Positions 25,852-34,797 of a stretch of 64,000 bases of DNA are shown piece by piece; the first letter of the stretch is position 1; every line of letters begins with the position of its first letter. Origin of the DNA: Alkalihalophilus marmarensis DSM 21297 (GTDB taxonomy: Bacteria > Bacillota > Bacilli > Bacillales > Bacillaceae_D); contig NZ_ATAE01000005.1 of the NCBI RefSeq assembly GCF_000474275.2, positions 186,001-250,000 on the forward strand. The letters are read 5' to 3'. A model generated the notes under the pieces. It ran no database searches. It was not told the DNA's origin and worked only from the letters and a program-made list of their open reading frames with translations. The position numbers and the translations under genes were made by a program.

Positions 25852-26120
25852 CCTTTCCGCTTTTATTTTATCCAGCTTCAAGGGCTATTCGCTCGAGGTT
25901 CCTTCTGTCCGATAAACGAGGCCAAAAAGCGACCTCTTAATTACCGGCCATCCAGGACTTGTCGCTCATAGACAAGCCCTTTCCGCTTTTATTTATCCAG
26001 CTTCAAGGGCTATTCGCTCGAGGTTCCTTCTGTCCGATAAACGAGGTCAAAAAGCGACCTCTTAATTACCGGCCATCCAGGACTTGTCGCTCATAGACAA
26101 GCCCTTTCCGCTTTTATTTT
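25852..26120 (+). repeat. 125-bp tandem repeat (two copies plus the start of a third)
   Basis: Unit: CCCTTTCCGCTTTTATTT ... CCAGCTTCAAGGGC ... CGCTCGAGG ... GATAAACGAGG ... AAAAAGCGACCTCTTAATT ... CCAGGACTTGTCGC ... AGACAAG. Copies start near 25852, 25977 and 26102; the first two are almost identical. It fills the 385-base gap between sodA and yqgE. The last partial copy is cut at CTTTTATTTT. Related but diverged units occur at 41060-41320. No open frame makes sense across it. Confidence 0.85.
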
Positions 26121-26159
26121 GTATAACGGGTTTTTGTTAAGACACACTACTGAGTAAGG

Positions 26160-27467
26160 GTGGTGGAGTCGGTGAAGAAGTCTGTTATTCAAAAATTGCT
26201 TGGAGATGTAGAGGTAACGAGAGAATTAGTGCTTCTCCTAACGATTGGGGGATTATATGCCCTAAGCATTGCGCTTTCTAATACGTTTGTTAACGTTTAT
26301 TTGTGGAAGCAGTCAGGGGAGTTTATTGATTTAGCCTTATATAATTTAACGGCTGTTATCTTTCAGCCATTAACATTTATATTAGCCGGAAGGTGGGCCA
26401 AGAAAATTGACCGTGTGATTGTGCTAAGGTTAGGGGTCATTTTCCTAGCTGGATTTTATATGACAGTGCTTTTATTAGGTGATGTTGCGAATCATTATTT
26501 AGTGATATTAGGTGCGCTGCTCGGTATAGGGTTTGGATTTTACTGGCTTGCCTTTAATGTACTCACATTTGAGATCACTGAACCGGAAACGCGTGATTTC
26601 TTTAATGGATTTTTAGGCTTGCTTACGTCCTTTGCAGGCATGATTGGACCGATTGTTTCAGGATATATTATTACAAGGATGGAGCAGTTTACAGGGTATT
26701 CCGTCATATTTGGAATATCACTAACTCTTTTTGTCGTAGCTGTTTTAATGAGTTTTCTTTTAAAGAGAAGAGCTGCAGAGGGCAAATTCTTTTTTAGACA
26801 AATTTTAGCGGAACGAAAAAATAATGCAAATTGGCGTCATATCCTCCATGCTCACTTTTTTCAAGGGCTTAGAGAAGGGACTTTTATCTTTGTGATTGTT
26901 GTTTGGGTATATATTGCAACAGGCAGTGAGTTGGCAATCGGTACGTATGGGCTTGTTGCTTCTGCTGTTCAATTTATAGCCTATTATACAGTGACCAGGT
27001 TGATGAAGCCGAGTTTTCGGAAGAAGTCCATTTTAATTGGCGGAGCCATTCTCTATGCTGCGATTTACCTGATTGTCTTTGATTTATCCTTTGCGAAATT
27101 AATCATGTATGGAATTGTCATTTCTATTGCGTACCCAATGTTATTAGTACCATATATTTCGCTTACTTATGATGTAATCGGTAAAGGGTGGAAGGCTGCC
27201 GAGATGAGGATCGAGTATATTGTCGTCAGGGAAGTGTTTTTAAATAGCGGCCGTATTGTATCTGTGTTAACGTTTATAGGTGCCATTCTATTATTCCCTG
27301 AAGAGAAAAGTATTCCTGTTGTACTAGCAATTCTTGGGATCGGTCACTTTATCATTTATTTCTTTGTAAGACATGTCCGCTTTTCAAAGCCTGGAGGGGG
27401 AGAAAGCTACAGTTTTGCAAGGCAGAAAAATGGCGACGGGGGGAGTACGGGAGGAACGAGCGTATAA
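26160..27467 (+). CDS. yqgE: MFS transporter, YqgE-like
   Basis: 435 residues with about 12 membrane helices and a short hydrophilic, Gly/Ser-rich C-terminus. The position between sodA and pbpA matches B. subtilis YqgE. The N-terminus begins in a GTG-rich stretch (GTG at 26160, 26163 and 26172), so the exact start is uncertain; GTG 26172 would give K-K-S-V-I-Q-K-L-L. Motif A of MFS proteins is weak (G-R-W-A-K-K-I-D-R). Substrate unknown. Confidence 0.75.
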   Translation: MVESVKKSVIQKLLGDVEVTRELVLLLTIGGLYALSIALSNTFVNVYLWKQSGEFIDLALYNLTAVIFQPLTFILAGRWAKKIDRVIVLRLGVIFLAGFYMTVLLLGDVANHYLVILGALLGIGFGFYWLAFNVLTFEITEPETRDFFNGFLGLLTSFAGMIGPIVSGYIITRMEQFTGYSVIFGISLTLFVVAVLMSFLLKRRAAEGKFFFRQILAERKNNANWRHILHAHFFQGLREGTFIFVIVVWVYIATGSELAIGTYGLVASAVQFIAYYTVTRLMKPSFRKKSILIGGAILYAAIYLIVFDLSFAKLIMYGIVISIAYPMLLVPYISLTYDVIGKGWKAAEMRIEYIVVREVFLNSGRIVSVLTFIGAILLFPEEKSIPVVLAILGIGHFIIYFFVRHVRFSKPGGGESYSFARQKNGDGGSTGGTSV

Positions 27468-27510
27468 TGTTGCTAATTTGTGAAAGCTTCTATAGTGGCA
27501 GTGAATTCCT

Positions 27511-27538
27511 TTGACAATAAGTAGAGATGTGCTATAAT
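27511..27538 (+). promoter_or_regulatory. Strong sigma-A promoter of the 6S RNA gene
   Basis: Perfect TTGACA and TATAAT with a 16-base spacer. Transcription should start near 27545. Confidence 0.85.
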
Positions 27539-27544
27539 AAATTT

Positions 27545-27745
27545 ACAAATTAAACAGCTTTGCCTGCCGTGTTAGTGAGCTTCTTCTTGTTTCGAACCTT
27601 GCGTTTTAAAAGGGAGTTCTATATCGAGCTAATGCCAGCAAGCCAGTATATGCTGGACGCTGAAATTAGTTCTGCGAACACCCACCTACTTGAGTAGGTT
27701 CATGAAACAACTGAAGCAACGGCATTCGCGGGTATATACTTTAGA
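27545..27745 (+). ncRNA. ssrS: 6S RNA (RNA polymerase-binding RNA)
   Basis: About 200 bases without a reading frame fill the yqgE-pbpA gap behind a consensus promoter. The sequence follows the 6S layout: a 5' strand TTTGCCTGCCGTGTT that can pair with a 3' strand AACGGCATTCGCGGG as the closing stem, a central region, and CACCCACCTACTTGAGTAGGTTCATG, which recalls E. coli 6S just before its final stem. 6S RNA mimics an open promoter and binds the housekeeping holoenzyme in stationary phase. The end is approximate. The assignment is by motif resemblance, not by a covariance search. Confidence 0.7.
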
Positions 27746-27752
27746 ATGAATT

Positions 27753-27782
27753 TAGACACCTTGCTTTAGGTGTCTATTGTCA
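27753..27782 (+). terminator. Hairpin ending the 6S transcript
   Basis: TAGACACC pairs with GGTGTCTA around TTGCTTTA, with a short T-rich tail. The following TTGTCA ... TATAAT (27777-27807, 19-base spacer) may be the pbpA promoter. Confidence 0.6.
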
Positions 27783-27859
27783 TGTATACAGATAATTATG
27801 CTATAATTATTTTACAATTTTTGTGATGTTACTATATAGATTAATGAGGGGATTTGCGG

Positions 27860-29902
27860 ATGGGGAAAAATAAACCAAGGAAAAAAGGACATGTGCCAGC
27901 AAGGCTGAATATGTTATTCTTTGCGGTATTTATTCTTTTTTCAGCATTAATATTACGGTTAGGGATGGTTCAAATCGTCCAAGGTGAAGATTTTGAAAGA
28001 GTATTAGATCGTACGAGTAACACAACAGCAAGAATTGATGCTCCTCGCGGGCTTATGTTAGACCGCTATGGTACGCCGGTTGTAGAAAATCAGCTTGAAT
28101 TATCCGTTACATATACAAACCCTTCGAGACAGACCTCATCAGAGACGATCTTAGAAGTGGCGCGTGATCTTGAAAAATTAATTGAAGTAGATACGAGCCG
28201 GATTACGGAGCGTGACCGTATGGACTTTTGGCTTCTAATAAATAGTGACAGACGTTATGAACTCGTAACGAAAGAAGAGAGAGCAGCACTTGATGGACCG
28301 ACTGAAGAATATCAGCTCGAACTCGAACGTATTACAGAGGACCATTTAGCTGAGTTAACCACGGAAGACGAGAGAGTGATGGCGATCTTTCGTGAGATGT
28401 CACGAGGATATGCGAATACACCTCAACGTATTAAGCGAGGTATTACCGAGGAAGAGGCAAATATAATCAGCGAAAACCTCGATCAGCTTCCGGGGGTAGA
28501 TATTCTGCGAGACTCTCGTCGTAATTACGTTTTTGGTGAGGCGTTTAGAACGATTTTTGGCTCAACGGGTTCTATACCTCGTGAGAAGTTAGACTATTAT
28601 TTATCACGAGGTTATGACCGCTCTGACATCGTTGGGACGAGTTATTTAGAGTTAGAATATGAAGATGTTCTTCGCGGTCAAAAGGCTGTGGTAGAAAGTA
28701 TTACGACGTCCACTGGTGGTGAAATTGAGCGTTCAGTTAATGAAAAGCCGGGACAGCGCGGCAATGACCTTGTGTTGACACTTGATATGGAAATGCAACA
28801 AAAGCTTGATAATATTATTTCACAAGAAATTAACAGCAAGGGCGGATCATTCATCAGTCAGCGGACAGCCTATGCCGTGATGATGGATCCAAAAACGGGC
28901 GACATTTTAGCGATGTCCGGCTACAGTAATGGTGAGCCGAACGACCAGATTGGTAATGTGACAAAAGCATTTGAAATGGGGTCGTCAGTAAAAGGTGCCT
29001 CTGTCTTGGCCGGTTACCAAACAGGTGTCATCAGCCATGGTCAAACGTTACTAGACCGGCCAATTGATTTACCAGGAACACCGCTCAAGCGTTCATATAC
29101 AGATATGGGATATGTAAATGATATTAAGGCATTAGAACGTTCTTCTAACGTATATATGTTTGAAATTGCAATGAGGATGATGGGCTATAATTATGGCAGC
29201 AGCAGAAGCTTTGACACACAAAGAGTAGCAGAAGCATATGATGAAACCCGCTATATTTTCAGCCAGTTTGGACTTGGTGCTGAGACAGGAATTGATCTGC
29301 CAGGAAGTGCCTTGGGGTACCAAGGCAGACGTACGCAGCCTGGTAACCTTCTCGATTTAATGATCGGCCAGTATGACACGTATACACCGCTGCAGCTTGT
29401 CCAATATGTCGCAACGATTGCAAACGATGGATACCGTGTTAAACCTCGACTTGTATCAGAAATCCGGGAGCCAAGCTTATCACCGGATGAACCAGGAGCG
29501 ATCCTGCATAAATTTGAACCGCAGATTCTAAATCGTGTTGACGTGTCGGATGCCGATTTAAATCGTGTTCAGCAAGGGTTTTATGCAGTAATGAACGGAT
29601 CACAAGGAACTGGTGCAGGCATGTTCAGAAGTGCTTCGTATAATCCTGCAGGGAAAACGGGAACAGCACAGGTGAGAGTACAGGGGATTGACGGAAATAA
29701 CCAAATACTTGTCGGGTATGCGCCTTATGATAATCCAGAGGTCGCCTTTGCGATTATTGTTCCTTACACTGTGAGGGATAATAGTGCAAACTTTGCTCAA
29801 TCAATTGGAAAGAAAATGCTCGATGAATACTTTGATTTAAAAGAAGAACGTAATGGTCCGACTATAGCAGATGTGCCGATTCTTGAAGAAGTAGAAGATT
29901 AA
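27860..29902 (+). CDS. pbpA: Penicillin-binding protein 2A-type transpeptidase
   Basis: Class B PBP that cross-links peptidoglycan, mainly during cell elongation. ATG 27860 is eight bases after GAGGGG and is preferred over TTG 27854 (680 residues). One membrane anchor lies around residues 15-40, then a dimerisation domain, then the transpeptidase. Active-site motifs: S375-S-V-K, S428-S-N and K599-T-G. An acidic C-terminal tail follows. It is downstream of yqgE as in B. subtilis, but the pst genes that follow there are absent. A terminator closes the gene. Confidence 0.94.
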   Translation: MGKNKPRKKGHVPARLNMLFFAVFILFSALILRLGMVQIVQGEDFERVLDRTSNTTARIDAPRGLMLDRYGTPVVENQLELSVTYTNPSRQTSSETILEVARDLEKLIEVDTSRITERDRMDFWLLINSDRRYELVTKEERAALDGPTEEYQLELERITEDHLAELTTEDERVMAIFREMSRGYANTPQRIKRGITEEEANIISENLDQLPGVDILRDSRRNYVFGEAFRTIFGSTGSIPREKLDYYLSRGYDRSDIVGTSYLELEYEDVLRGQKAVVESITTSTGGEIERSVNEKPGQRGNDLVLTLDMEMQQKLDNIISQEINSKGGSFISQRTAYAVMMDPKTGDILAMSGYSNGEPNDQIGNVTKAFEMGSSVKGASVLAGYQTGVISHGQTLLDRPIDLPGTPLKRSYTDMGYVNDIKALERSSNVYMFEIAMRMMGYNYGSSRSFDTQRVAEAYDETRYIFSQFGLGAETGIDLPGSALGYQGRRTQPGNLLDLMIGQYDTYTPLQLVQYVATIANDGYRVKPRLVSEIREPSLSPDEPGAILHKFEPQILNRVDVSDADLNRVQQGFYAVMNGSQGTGAGMFRSASYNPAGKTGTAQVRVQGIDGNNQILVGYAPYDNPEVAFAIIVPYTVRDNSANFAQSIGKKMLDEYFDLKEERNGPTIADVPILEEVED

Positions 29903-29910
29903 TACAATGT

Positions 29911-29952
29911 AAAAAAAGCTTGCTACGTCATTTCGTAGCAAGCTTTTTTATG
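29911..29952. terminator. Bidirectional terminator between pbpA and the YqzC-like gene
   Basis: AAAAAAGCTTGCTACG pairs perfectly with CGTAGCAAGCTTTTTT around a six-base loop. Confidence 0.92.
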
Positions 29953-30475
29953 TAATGCGGTTTGCAATGTCTTGATAACTCATTGCACTGTTGACTTCAA
30001 AATCACCAGCGCGAACTTTTTCAGCTAAGTTATTGCGCTCCAGATAACGTAAAAAATCACTGGCGCTGTCAATAATTTTTGCTTGTTCTAATTGATTAGC
30101 TACATCATGAGAACTAGTCCCAGATGTAATGGATAAAGTCATAGAATAGACATTGACAGTTTCTACAGTGACCGATTCCGGCAAGTCTTCGTCAATCAAT
30201 GCCTCTTCTTCAGCTGCTGAGTCTTCTTCGGTTGGAGGGTCCATTTCTTCCGTTTGTGGGTCCTCTACAACAGGTTCCTCTGGAGGAGCTTCTGCTGAAA
30301 CATAATATCCTGCATCTTGTAAGGCTGTCATCATTTCTGAGATCTCAAGCTCTTCTTGTTCAACGATTGTGACAGGCTCTGCAGTTGCTTCTGGTGAGAG
30401 TGCATATGTAACCCAAATAACACCTGCACAAAGAGCAATTCCACCTGCCATGCCGCGTAATGCATGAGGAGACAT
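29948..30475 (-). CDS. Membrane-anchored protein with MltG-like end (YqzC position)
   Basis: 175 residues: a hydrophobic N-terminal helix (about residues 8-26), an acidic Pro/Glu-rich linker (residues ~60-105), and a C-terminal ~60 residues resembling the LysM-like substrate domain of MltG/YceG glycan cleavers (S-G-T-S-S-H-D-V-A-N-Q-L-E ... D-F-L-R-Y-L-E-R-N). The catalytic MltG domain is missing, so it is probably a wall-binding or regulatory protein. It starts five bases after the upstream small gene; the two form an operon. The synteny (before rpmG) suggests YqzC, but that equation is tentative. Confidence 0.6.
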   Translation of the reverse strand: MSPHALRGMAGGIALCAGVIWVTYALSPEATAEPVTIVEQEELEISEMMTALQDAGYYVSAEAPPEEPVVEDPQTEEMDPPTEEDSAAEEEALIDEDLPESVTVETVNVYSMTLSITSGTSSHDVANQLEQAKIIDSASDFLRYLERNNLAEKVRAGDFEVNSAMSYQDIANRIT

Positions 30476-30480
30476 ATATA

Positions 30481-30840
30481 TTACCCCCTTACTGCTGGTT
30501 GTTCTCTAGAAGCTACTAATCGTTCTACTTCAAGAGGTGTTAAACCAGTTTTTTCTGCAATGATTTCAAGTGTGAAGCCTTTATCGCGTAATGATTCTAC
30601 TTCAGCTTGCAATTTTTGAGCGGAGGTTGAACGTGCTTTAGGAACATCTTGTCCGTTCACTAGAAGTTCTTCCTCAAGGATGCGGATCTTTTTCTTTAAT
30701 TGGTAAATCTCTTGCATGAGCGTAATCGAAAAGTTCTCCATCTGCCGTTCCACTTCTGTTGCCTTGTCTTTTCGAAAGAAAGATAACACAAAAAGGAGGA
30801 TGGCGATTACTAAGAGAATCATAATTGTCCACTCGATCAT
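30481..30840 (-). CDS. Membrane protein with coiled coil and small HTH (YqzD position)
   Basis: 119 residues: one N-terminal membrane helix (residues 4-21), a charged coiled-coil stretch (residues ~27-62), and a C-terminal DUF6115-like helix-turn-helix (L-R-D-K-G-F-T-L-E-I-I-A-E-K-T-G-L-T). SwrB-type proteins share this architecture. ATG 30840 has AAGGGTTG before it. It is the first gene of a two-gene operon divergent from the DUF4912 gene, whose own N-terminus holds a similar HTH. Function unknown; the link to YqzD rests on order and size. Confidence 0.6.
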   Translation of the reverse strand: MIEWTIMILLVIAILLFVLSFFRKDKATEVERQMENFSITLMQEIYQLKKKIRILEEELLVNGQDVPKARSTSAQKLQAEVESLRDKGFTLEIIAEKTGLTPLEVERLVASREQPAVRG

Positions 30841-30933
30841 CTTACAACCCTTCCCTCTATAAACTAATCTATCATTCTACTCTATTATACACATAGGTTG
30901 CTCTTAGGAAAAAGTGGTTTTCGTCCTACTTAA

Positions 30934-31012
30934 TCGACAATTTATGAAAGAAGCGTTTACATTTCAGGTTTTATGCGCTCACCTCTCAAATCTCGACAAA
31001 AATTATCGACAA
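30934..31012. promoter_or_regulatory. Three TCGACAA motifs in the divergent control region (0A-box-like)
   Basis: TCGACAA occurs at 30934, 30993 and 31006, the last two 13 bases apart. On the other strand each reads TTGTCGA, containing six of the seven bases of the Spo0A box TGTCGAA. They lie in the 363-base gap 30841-31203, between the YqzD-like operon and the glucan genes. The gap also holds a weak GC-rich inverted repeat (31051-31110). Spo0A control is a guess. Confidence 0.35.
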
Positions 31013-31203
31013 AGTCAGCTAGCGAAATAAGGCGAAAAATTTTTTTGTGGATCGATACGATAGGCGGGGCAGGCTCATGACAAAATCAGACAAATTACCC
31101 CTGCTTGTCCCGTAATGTCACGCTCGGTATGATTAATATAACAAGATATGCAACGTATGAAGGGTGATGCATACTATTTTTCTACATCATTGGAGGTGTT
31201 TTA

Positions 31204-31956
31204 GTGATACAAGAAATTTTAGCTTTAAGAGAGAAAGGCTTCTCATTTCGCAAGATTGCAAAGGAGCTTGAAACAACGGTAGGAAAAGTACAGTATTGCT
31301 TCAAGAAATATCAAGAAGAACTTCAACAGGAAGGTTCAGAGGATACTAATCAGATGGATGACGCAGCATTGTTAACAGAGATTAATGAAAAAGCAATCGA
31401 AGTGGAAGAAGTCAAAAAGATTGAAACCGCAAAGGCTGAAGCCGAAAAGCCTGTTGAAGTGATAAAAGATGTGCCGGTTCATCCATTACCAGCGGCGTAT
31501 GAACGCGATGAAGTCATGCTGATGCCTAGAACTCCTAATAGTTTATATGTGTATTGGGAAACACGTGAGTCGACTAGGCGTATGATTGAACATCAATTTA
31601 GAGCCCCGTGGCATGAATTAAAAAAGGCAATAAGACTCTATGATGTTACAGCTTTACTTTTTAATGGTCATAATGCTCATCGTTTTATCGATTATGATCT
31701 GCCGGAAATGACAAACAACTGGTATTTCCATGGTCTCACTGAAAATAGGACTTTTATTGTTGATCTCGGAATTAAAACAAAAGCAGGCACTTTTTTCAGT
31801 ATACTGCGCTCTAATCCAATAGATACCCCTAGAGTAAAAGAAGGCATGGAAGGACAGTATGTTGACGCTGTTCATAAGTGGCAAACGGGGCAGTCCCAGG
31901 AACCTGAGTGGTTAGAGCATTTTAGTACGTATTCGTATTATGAATCGACAAAATAA
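31204..31956 (+). CDS. DUF4912 protein with N-terminal HTH
   Basis: 250 residues. GTG 31204 follows TTGGAGGTG. Residues 1-~38 form a small helix-turn-helix (L-R-E-K-G-F-S-F-R-K-I-A-K-E-L), residues ~40-90 are charged and flexible, and residues ~100-220 are the DUF4912 domain (M-P-R-T-P-N-S-L-Y-V-Y-W-E-T-R; R-L-Y-D-V-T; W-Y-F-H-G-L), which has a carbohydrate-binding-like beta-sandwich look. It is the first gene of the glucan cluster, 11 bases before the GH57-GT4 gene. DUF4912 genes often sit beside GH57 genes in Firmicutes. It may organise or regulate polymer synthesis; no direct evidence. Confidence 0.8.
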   Translation: MIQEILALREKGFSFRKIAKELETTVGKVQYCFKKYQEELQQEGSEDTNQMDDAALLTEINEKAIEVEEVKKIETAKAEAEKPVEVIKDVPVHPLPAAYERDEVMLMPRTPNSLYVYWETRESTRRMIEHQFRAPWHELKKAIRLYDVTALLFNGHNAHRFIDYDLPEMTNNWYFHGLTENRTFIVDLGIKTKAGTFFSILRSNPIDTPRVKEGMEGQYVDAVHKWQTGQSQEPEWLEHFSTYSYYESTK

Positions 31957-31967
31957 GGAGGAGAGTT

Positions 31968-34781
31968 GTGTTGAATAATGGTTACTTTTCATTTGTTTTA
32001 CATGCCCATTTACCATACGTAAGACATGAGGAAGAAAATCGTTTAGAAGAGAGATGGTTATTTGAGGCGATGACTGAAACATACATCCCCTTACTTTGGT
32101 CGATTGAGTCCGCCGAAGTAAAAGATGGGCTGACAATTTCCTTTACACCCCCACTTATGGAGATGCTCGCAGATCCGCTCATGCAAGAGAGGTACTTACA
32201 CTATTTATTAAAAACGGAGGAGTTACTTCGTAAAGAAGCAACGTATATAGAAGATCATTCATCGCTTAACCCGTCCTTTAAGTCGATCATTCCATTTTAT
32301 AAAAAGAGATATCAGAAGATTCGAGAAACTTTTCTGAAATGGGATAAAAATGTGTTGAAAGCATACAAACATTTATATGAAAAAGGATTCATCACATTAA
32401 TGACGTCCGCTGCTACCCATGCTTTTCTTCCTTATGTAAAAACGGAAGCTGCACTTCGTTCCCAAATAAGGGAAGGGGTTCAGGCGTTTAGTCGTCATTT
32501 TGGTTTTAATCCTCGTGGCTTTTGGCTCCCTGAGTGCGCATATGCCCCTGGAATTGACCGGGTGCTGATGGAAGAAGGAATTCGCTACACATTTGTCGAT
32601 GAACATACCATTTTAAGTGCTGATCCAAAGCCTGAAAAAGGCTCTGGTGCACCAGTCTATTCGCCGCATGGATTAGTTTTATTCCCAAGACATACAGAGC
32701 TTTCTAGTAAAGTGTGGAGCTCTACACTAGGATATCCGGGTGACCCAGACTATCGTGAGTTTTATCGTGATATAGGTTATGAAAGAGATTGGGACTACAT
32801 CGAAGACTATGTACATGAAGACGGCATACGTGTCGATACAGGGCTTAAATACTACCGAGTAACAGGTGAAACCGAACATAAGGATGCTTACAACAGAGAG
32901 TGGGCCGAAGCAAAGATTAACACTCACGCAAACCACTATCTAAGCTCTATTAATCAGTTTAGAAAACAACACGCGGATCAAGCCTATCCTCCGTATGTAA
33001 TGGTCGCTCCTTTTGATGCGGAGTTATTTGGACATTGGTGGTTTGAAGGTACGGAATGGATTGGACAAGTATTGATGGGAGCGAATGAAGAGACGACGTT
33101 TATTAGTCCAGAAACGTATCTCGACCGTCACTTTCAAGACTTGGAAACGAACCATATCTCGTATGCCACCTGGGGCCGAGATGGATATGGGGACGTCTGG
33201 CTGAACCCTAAAAATGATTATATGTACAAACATCTGCACCGAATAGAGCAAGATCTAGCAGCTATTGTCGCTCTCCACAGTCAGCCGACTGAGCTTGAAA
33301 AACGAGTGATTAAGCAGATGATTCGAGAGTGGATGCTTGCTGTAAGCAGTGATTGGGCTTTTATTGTTGATGGAGATAGTGCAGTAGATTACGCGAAAGA
33401 AAGATTTCATTTACATGTTGATCGGTTTGACCGATTAAAGAATCAAATGTTCACTAAACAATTAACGGATGCTTCGGTGGAAAAGCAAGAAAGCGCATTC
33501 CCATTTCTTTCTTCAATAGACGAGAATGTATTTCTTTCTCCTCATGATTCTTATGTTCAGACAAAGTCACAAGAAGGCACAGCGAGTGAGGAAAATAAGA
33601 AAGGCCGTACGATTTTAATGTTGAGCTGGGAATTCCCGCCAATGATGGTAGGCGGTCTATCAAGACATGTATTTGATCTTTCTCGTGCATTGGTGCAGGA
33701 CGGACACACGGTTCATGTCCTAACGTCTTCTGTAAACGGCTACCCGCAGTATGAAGTCAATCAAGGAGTCCATGTGCATCGCTTAAATGGATTGCAGCCT
33801 GAAGCAGATTCTTTCTTTGATTGGGTTGGAAGCTTAAATGTAGCGATGACATTGTATGCTGAAAAGCTCAGCCGTACAGAGAAATTTGATGTGATTCATG
33901 CTCATGATTGGCTAGTAGGAGTGGCCGCCAAAGCGTTAAAAGCATCACTCGGTGTTCCATTACTCGCAACCATCCATGCAACCGAACATGGACGAAATAA
34001 CGGCATTCATACCGAGCTTCAGTATGAAATTAACCAAAAAGAATGGGAGCTTACGTATGAAGCAGACCGAGTAGTCGTATGCAGCGACTATATGAAAGAA
34101 GAACTGATGACGATCTTCTCGCTTCCAGAAGAAAAATTAAGCGTGATTCCTAACGGGGTGGATCTTGATCTAGTCAGATCATTGCGAGATTCAACGGTGG
34201 AACTAGAGTCAAATGATATGTTTACCGTTTTTTCAGTAGGACGAATGGTAAAAGAAAAAGGATTTCAGACGATTATTGATGCAGCTGAAGACTTGAAGCA
34301 TAAAGGAGCTCCGATCCGCTTTGTATTAGCGGGGAAAGGTCCCATGCTAAGAGAATTTCAAGAACAGGTTCAAAGGCGTCAATTAGATCACCACGTTGTA
34401 TTTCTAGGGTTCATCACAGATGAAGAAAGAAATGACTGGTTTACAAAAGCTGATGCCGCTATTTTTCCAAGTCTTTACGAACCGTTTGGCATTGTGGCAT
34501 TAGAAGGAATGGCCGCAGGAAAGCCGACCATTGTTTCCGATGTAGGGGGCTTATCTTCCATTGTTCAGCATGGAGAAAACGGCTTGAAGATGATTCCTGG
34601 AGACAAAGACAGCTTAGCGGCTCAAGTCATGTATTTATATAATCACCCGATTTTAAGAGAAGGAATCGCTACTCAAGGACTGCGAGATGTGAAAACAAAA
34701 TTTGATTGGGGCGCGATTGCCAAACAAACAGAGAGAGAATTTGAAATGTGTTTAGCCAGTACGTTTGTAGTGGCCAATTAA
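31968..34781 (+). CDS. GH57 glucan branching enzyme fused to GT4 glycosyltransferase
   Basis: 937 residues; start GTG 31968 or TTG 31971, four or seven bases after AAGGAGGAG. Residues 1-~500 are a DUF1957-type GH57 domain (H-A-H-L-P-Y-V-R-H), with the likely nucleophile E189 in L-P-E-C-A-Y and the acid D350 in P-F-D-A-E-L-F-G-H-W-W. Residues ~545-930 are a GT-B glycosyltransferase of family 4/5 (W-E-F-P-P-M-M-V-G-G-L-S; H-D-W-L; E-P-F-G-I-V-A-L-E-G-M-A-A-G). One protein could thus both elongate and branch an alpha-glucan. The fusion is the core of the cluster; the donor sugar is unknown. Confidence 0.88.
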   Translation: MLNNGYFSFVLHAHLPYVRHEEENRLEERWLFEAMTETYIPLLWSIESAEVKDGLTISFTPPLMEMLADPLMQERYLHYLLKTEELLRKEATYIEDHSSLNPSFKSIIPFYKKRYQKIRETFLKWDKNVLKAYKHLYEKGFITLMTSAATHAFLPYVKTEAALRSQIREGVQAFSRHFGFNPRGFWLPECAYAPGIDRVLMEEGIRYTFVDEHTILSADPKPEKGSGAPVYSPHGLVLFPRHTELSSKVWSSTLGYPGDPDYREFYRDIGYERDWDYIEDYVHEDGIRVDTGLKYYRVTGETEHKDAYNREWAEAKINTHANHYLSSINQFRKQHADQAYPPYVMVAPFDAELFGHWWFEGTEWIGQVLMGANEETTFISPETYLDRHFQDLETNHISYATWGRDGYGDVWLNPKNDYMYKHLHRIEQDLAAIVALHSQPTELEKRVIKQMIREWMLAVSSDWAFIVDGDSAVDYAKERFHLHVDRFDRLKNQMFTKQLTDASVEKQESAFPFLSSIDENVFLSPHDSYVQTKSQEGTASEENKKGRTILMLSWEFPPMMVGGLSRHVFDLSRALVQDGHTVHVLTSSVNGYPQYEVNQGVHVHRLNGLQPEADSFFDWVGSLNVAMTLYAEKLSRTEKFDVIHAHDWLVGVAAKALKASLGVPLLATIHATEHGRNNGIHTELQYEINQKEWELTYEADRVVVCSDYMKEELMTIFSLPEEKLSVIPNGVDLDLVRSLRDSTVELESNDMFTVFSVGRMVKEKGFQTIIDAAEDLKHKGAPIRFVLAGKGPMLREFQEQVQRRQLDHHVVFLGFITDEERNDWFTKADAAIFPSLYEPFGIVALEGMAAGKPTIVSDVGGLSSIVQHGENGLKMIPGDKDSLAAQVMYLYNHPILREGIATQGLRDVKTKFDWGAIAKQTEREFEMCLASTFVVAN

Positions 34782-34797
34782 AAGGAGGCGGAGTTAA

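Noticed and set aside
27545-27745. T-box leader or tmRNA before pbpA
   Set aside because: No T-box consensus, no antiterminator, no tRNA-like ends or tag frame; 6S fits better.
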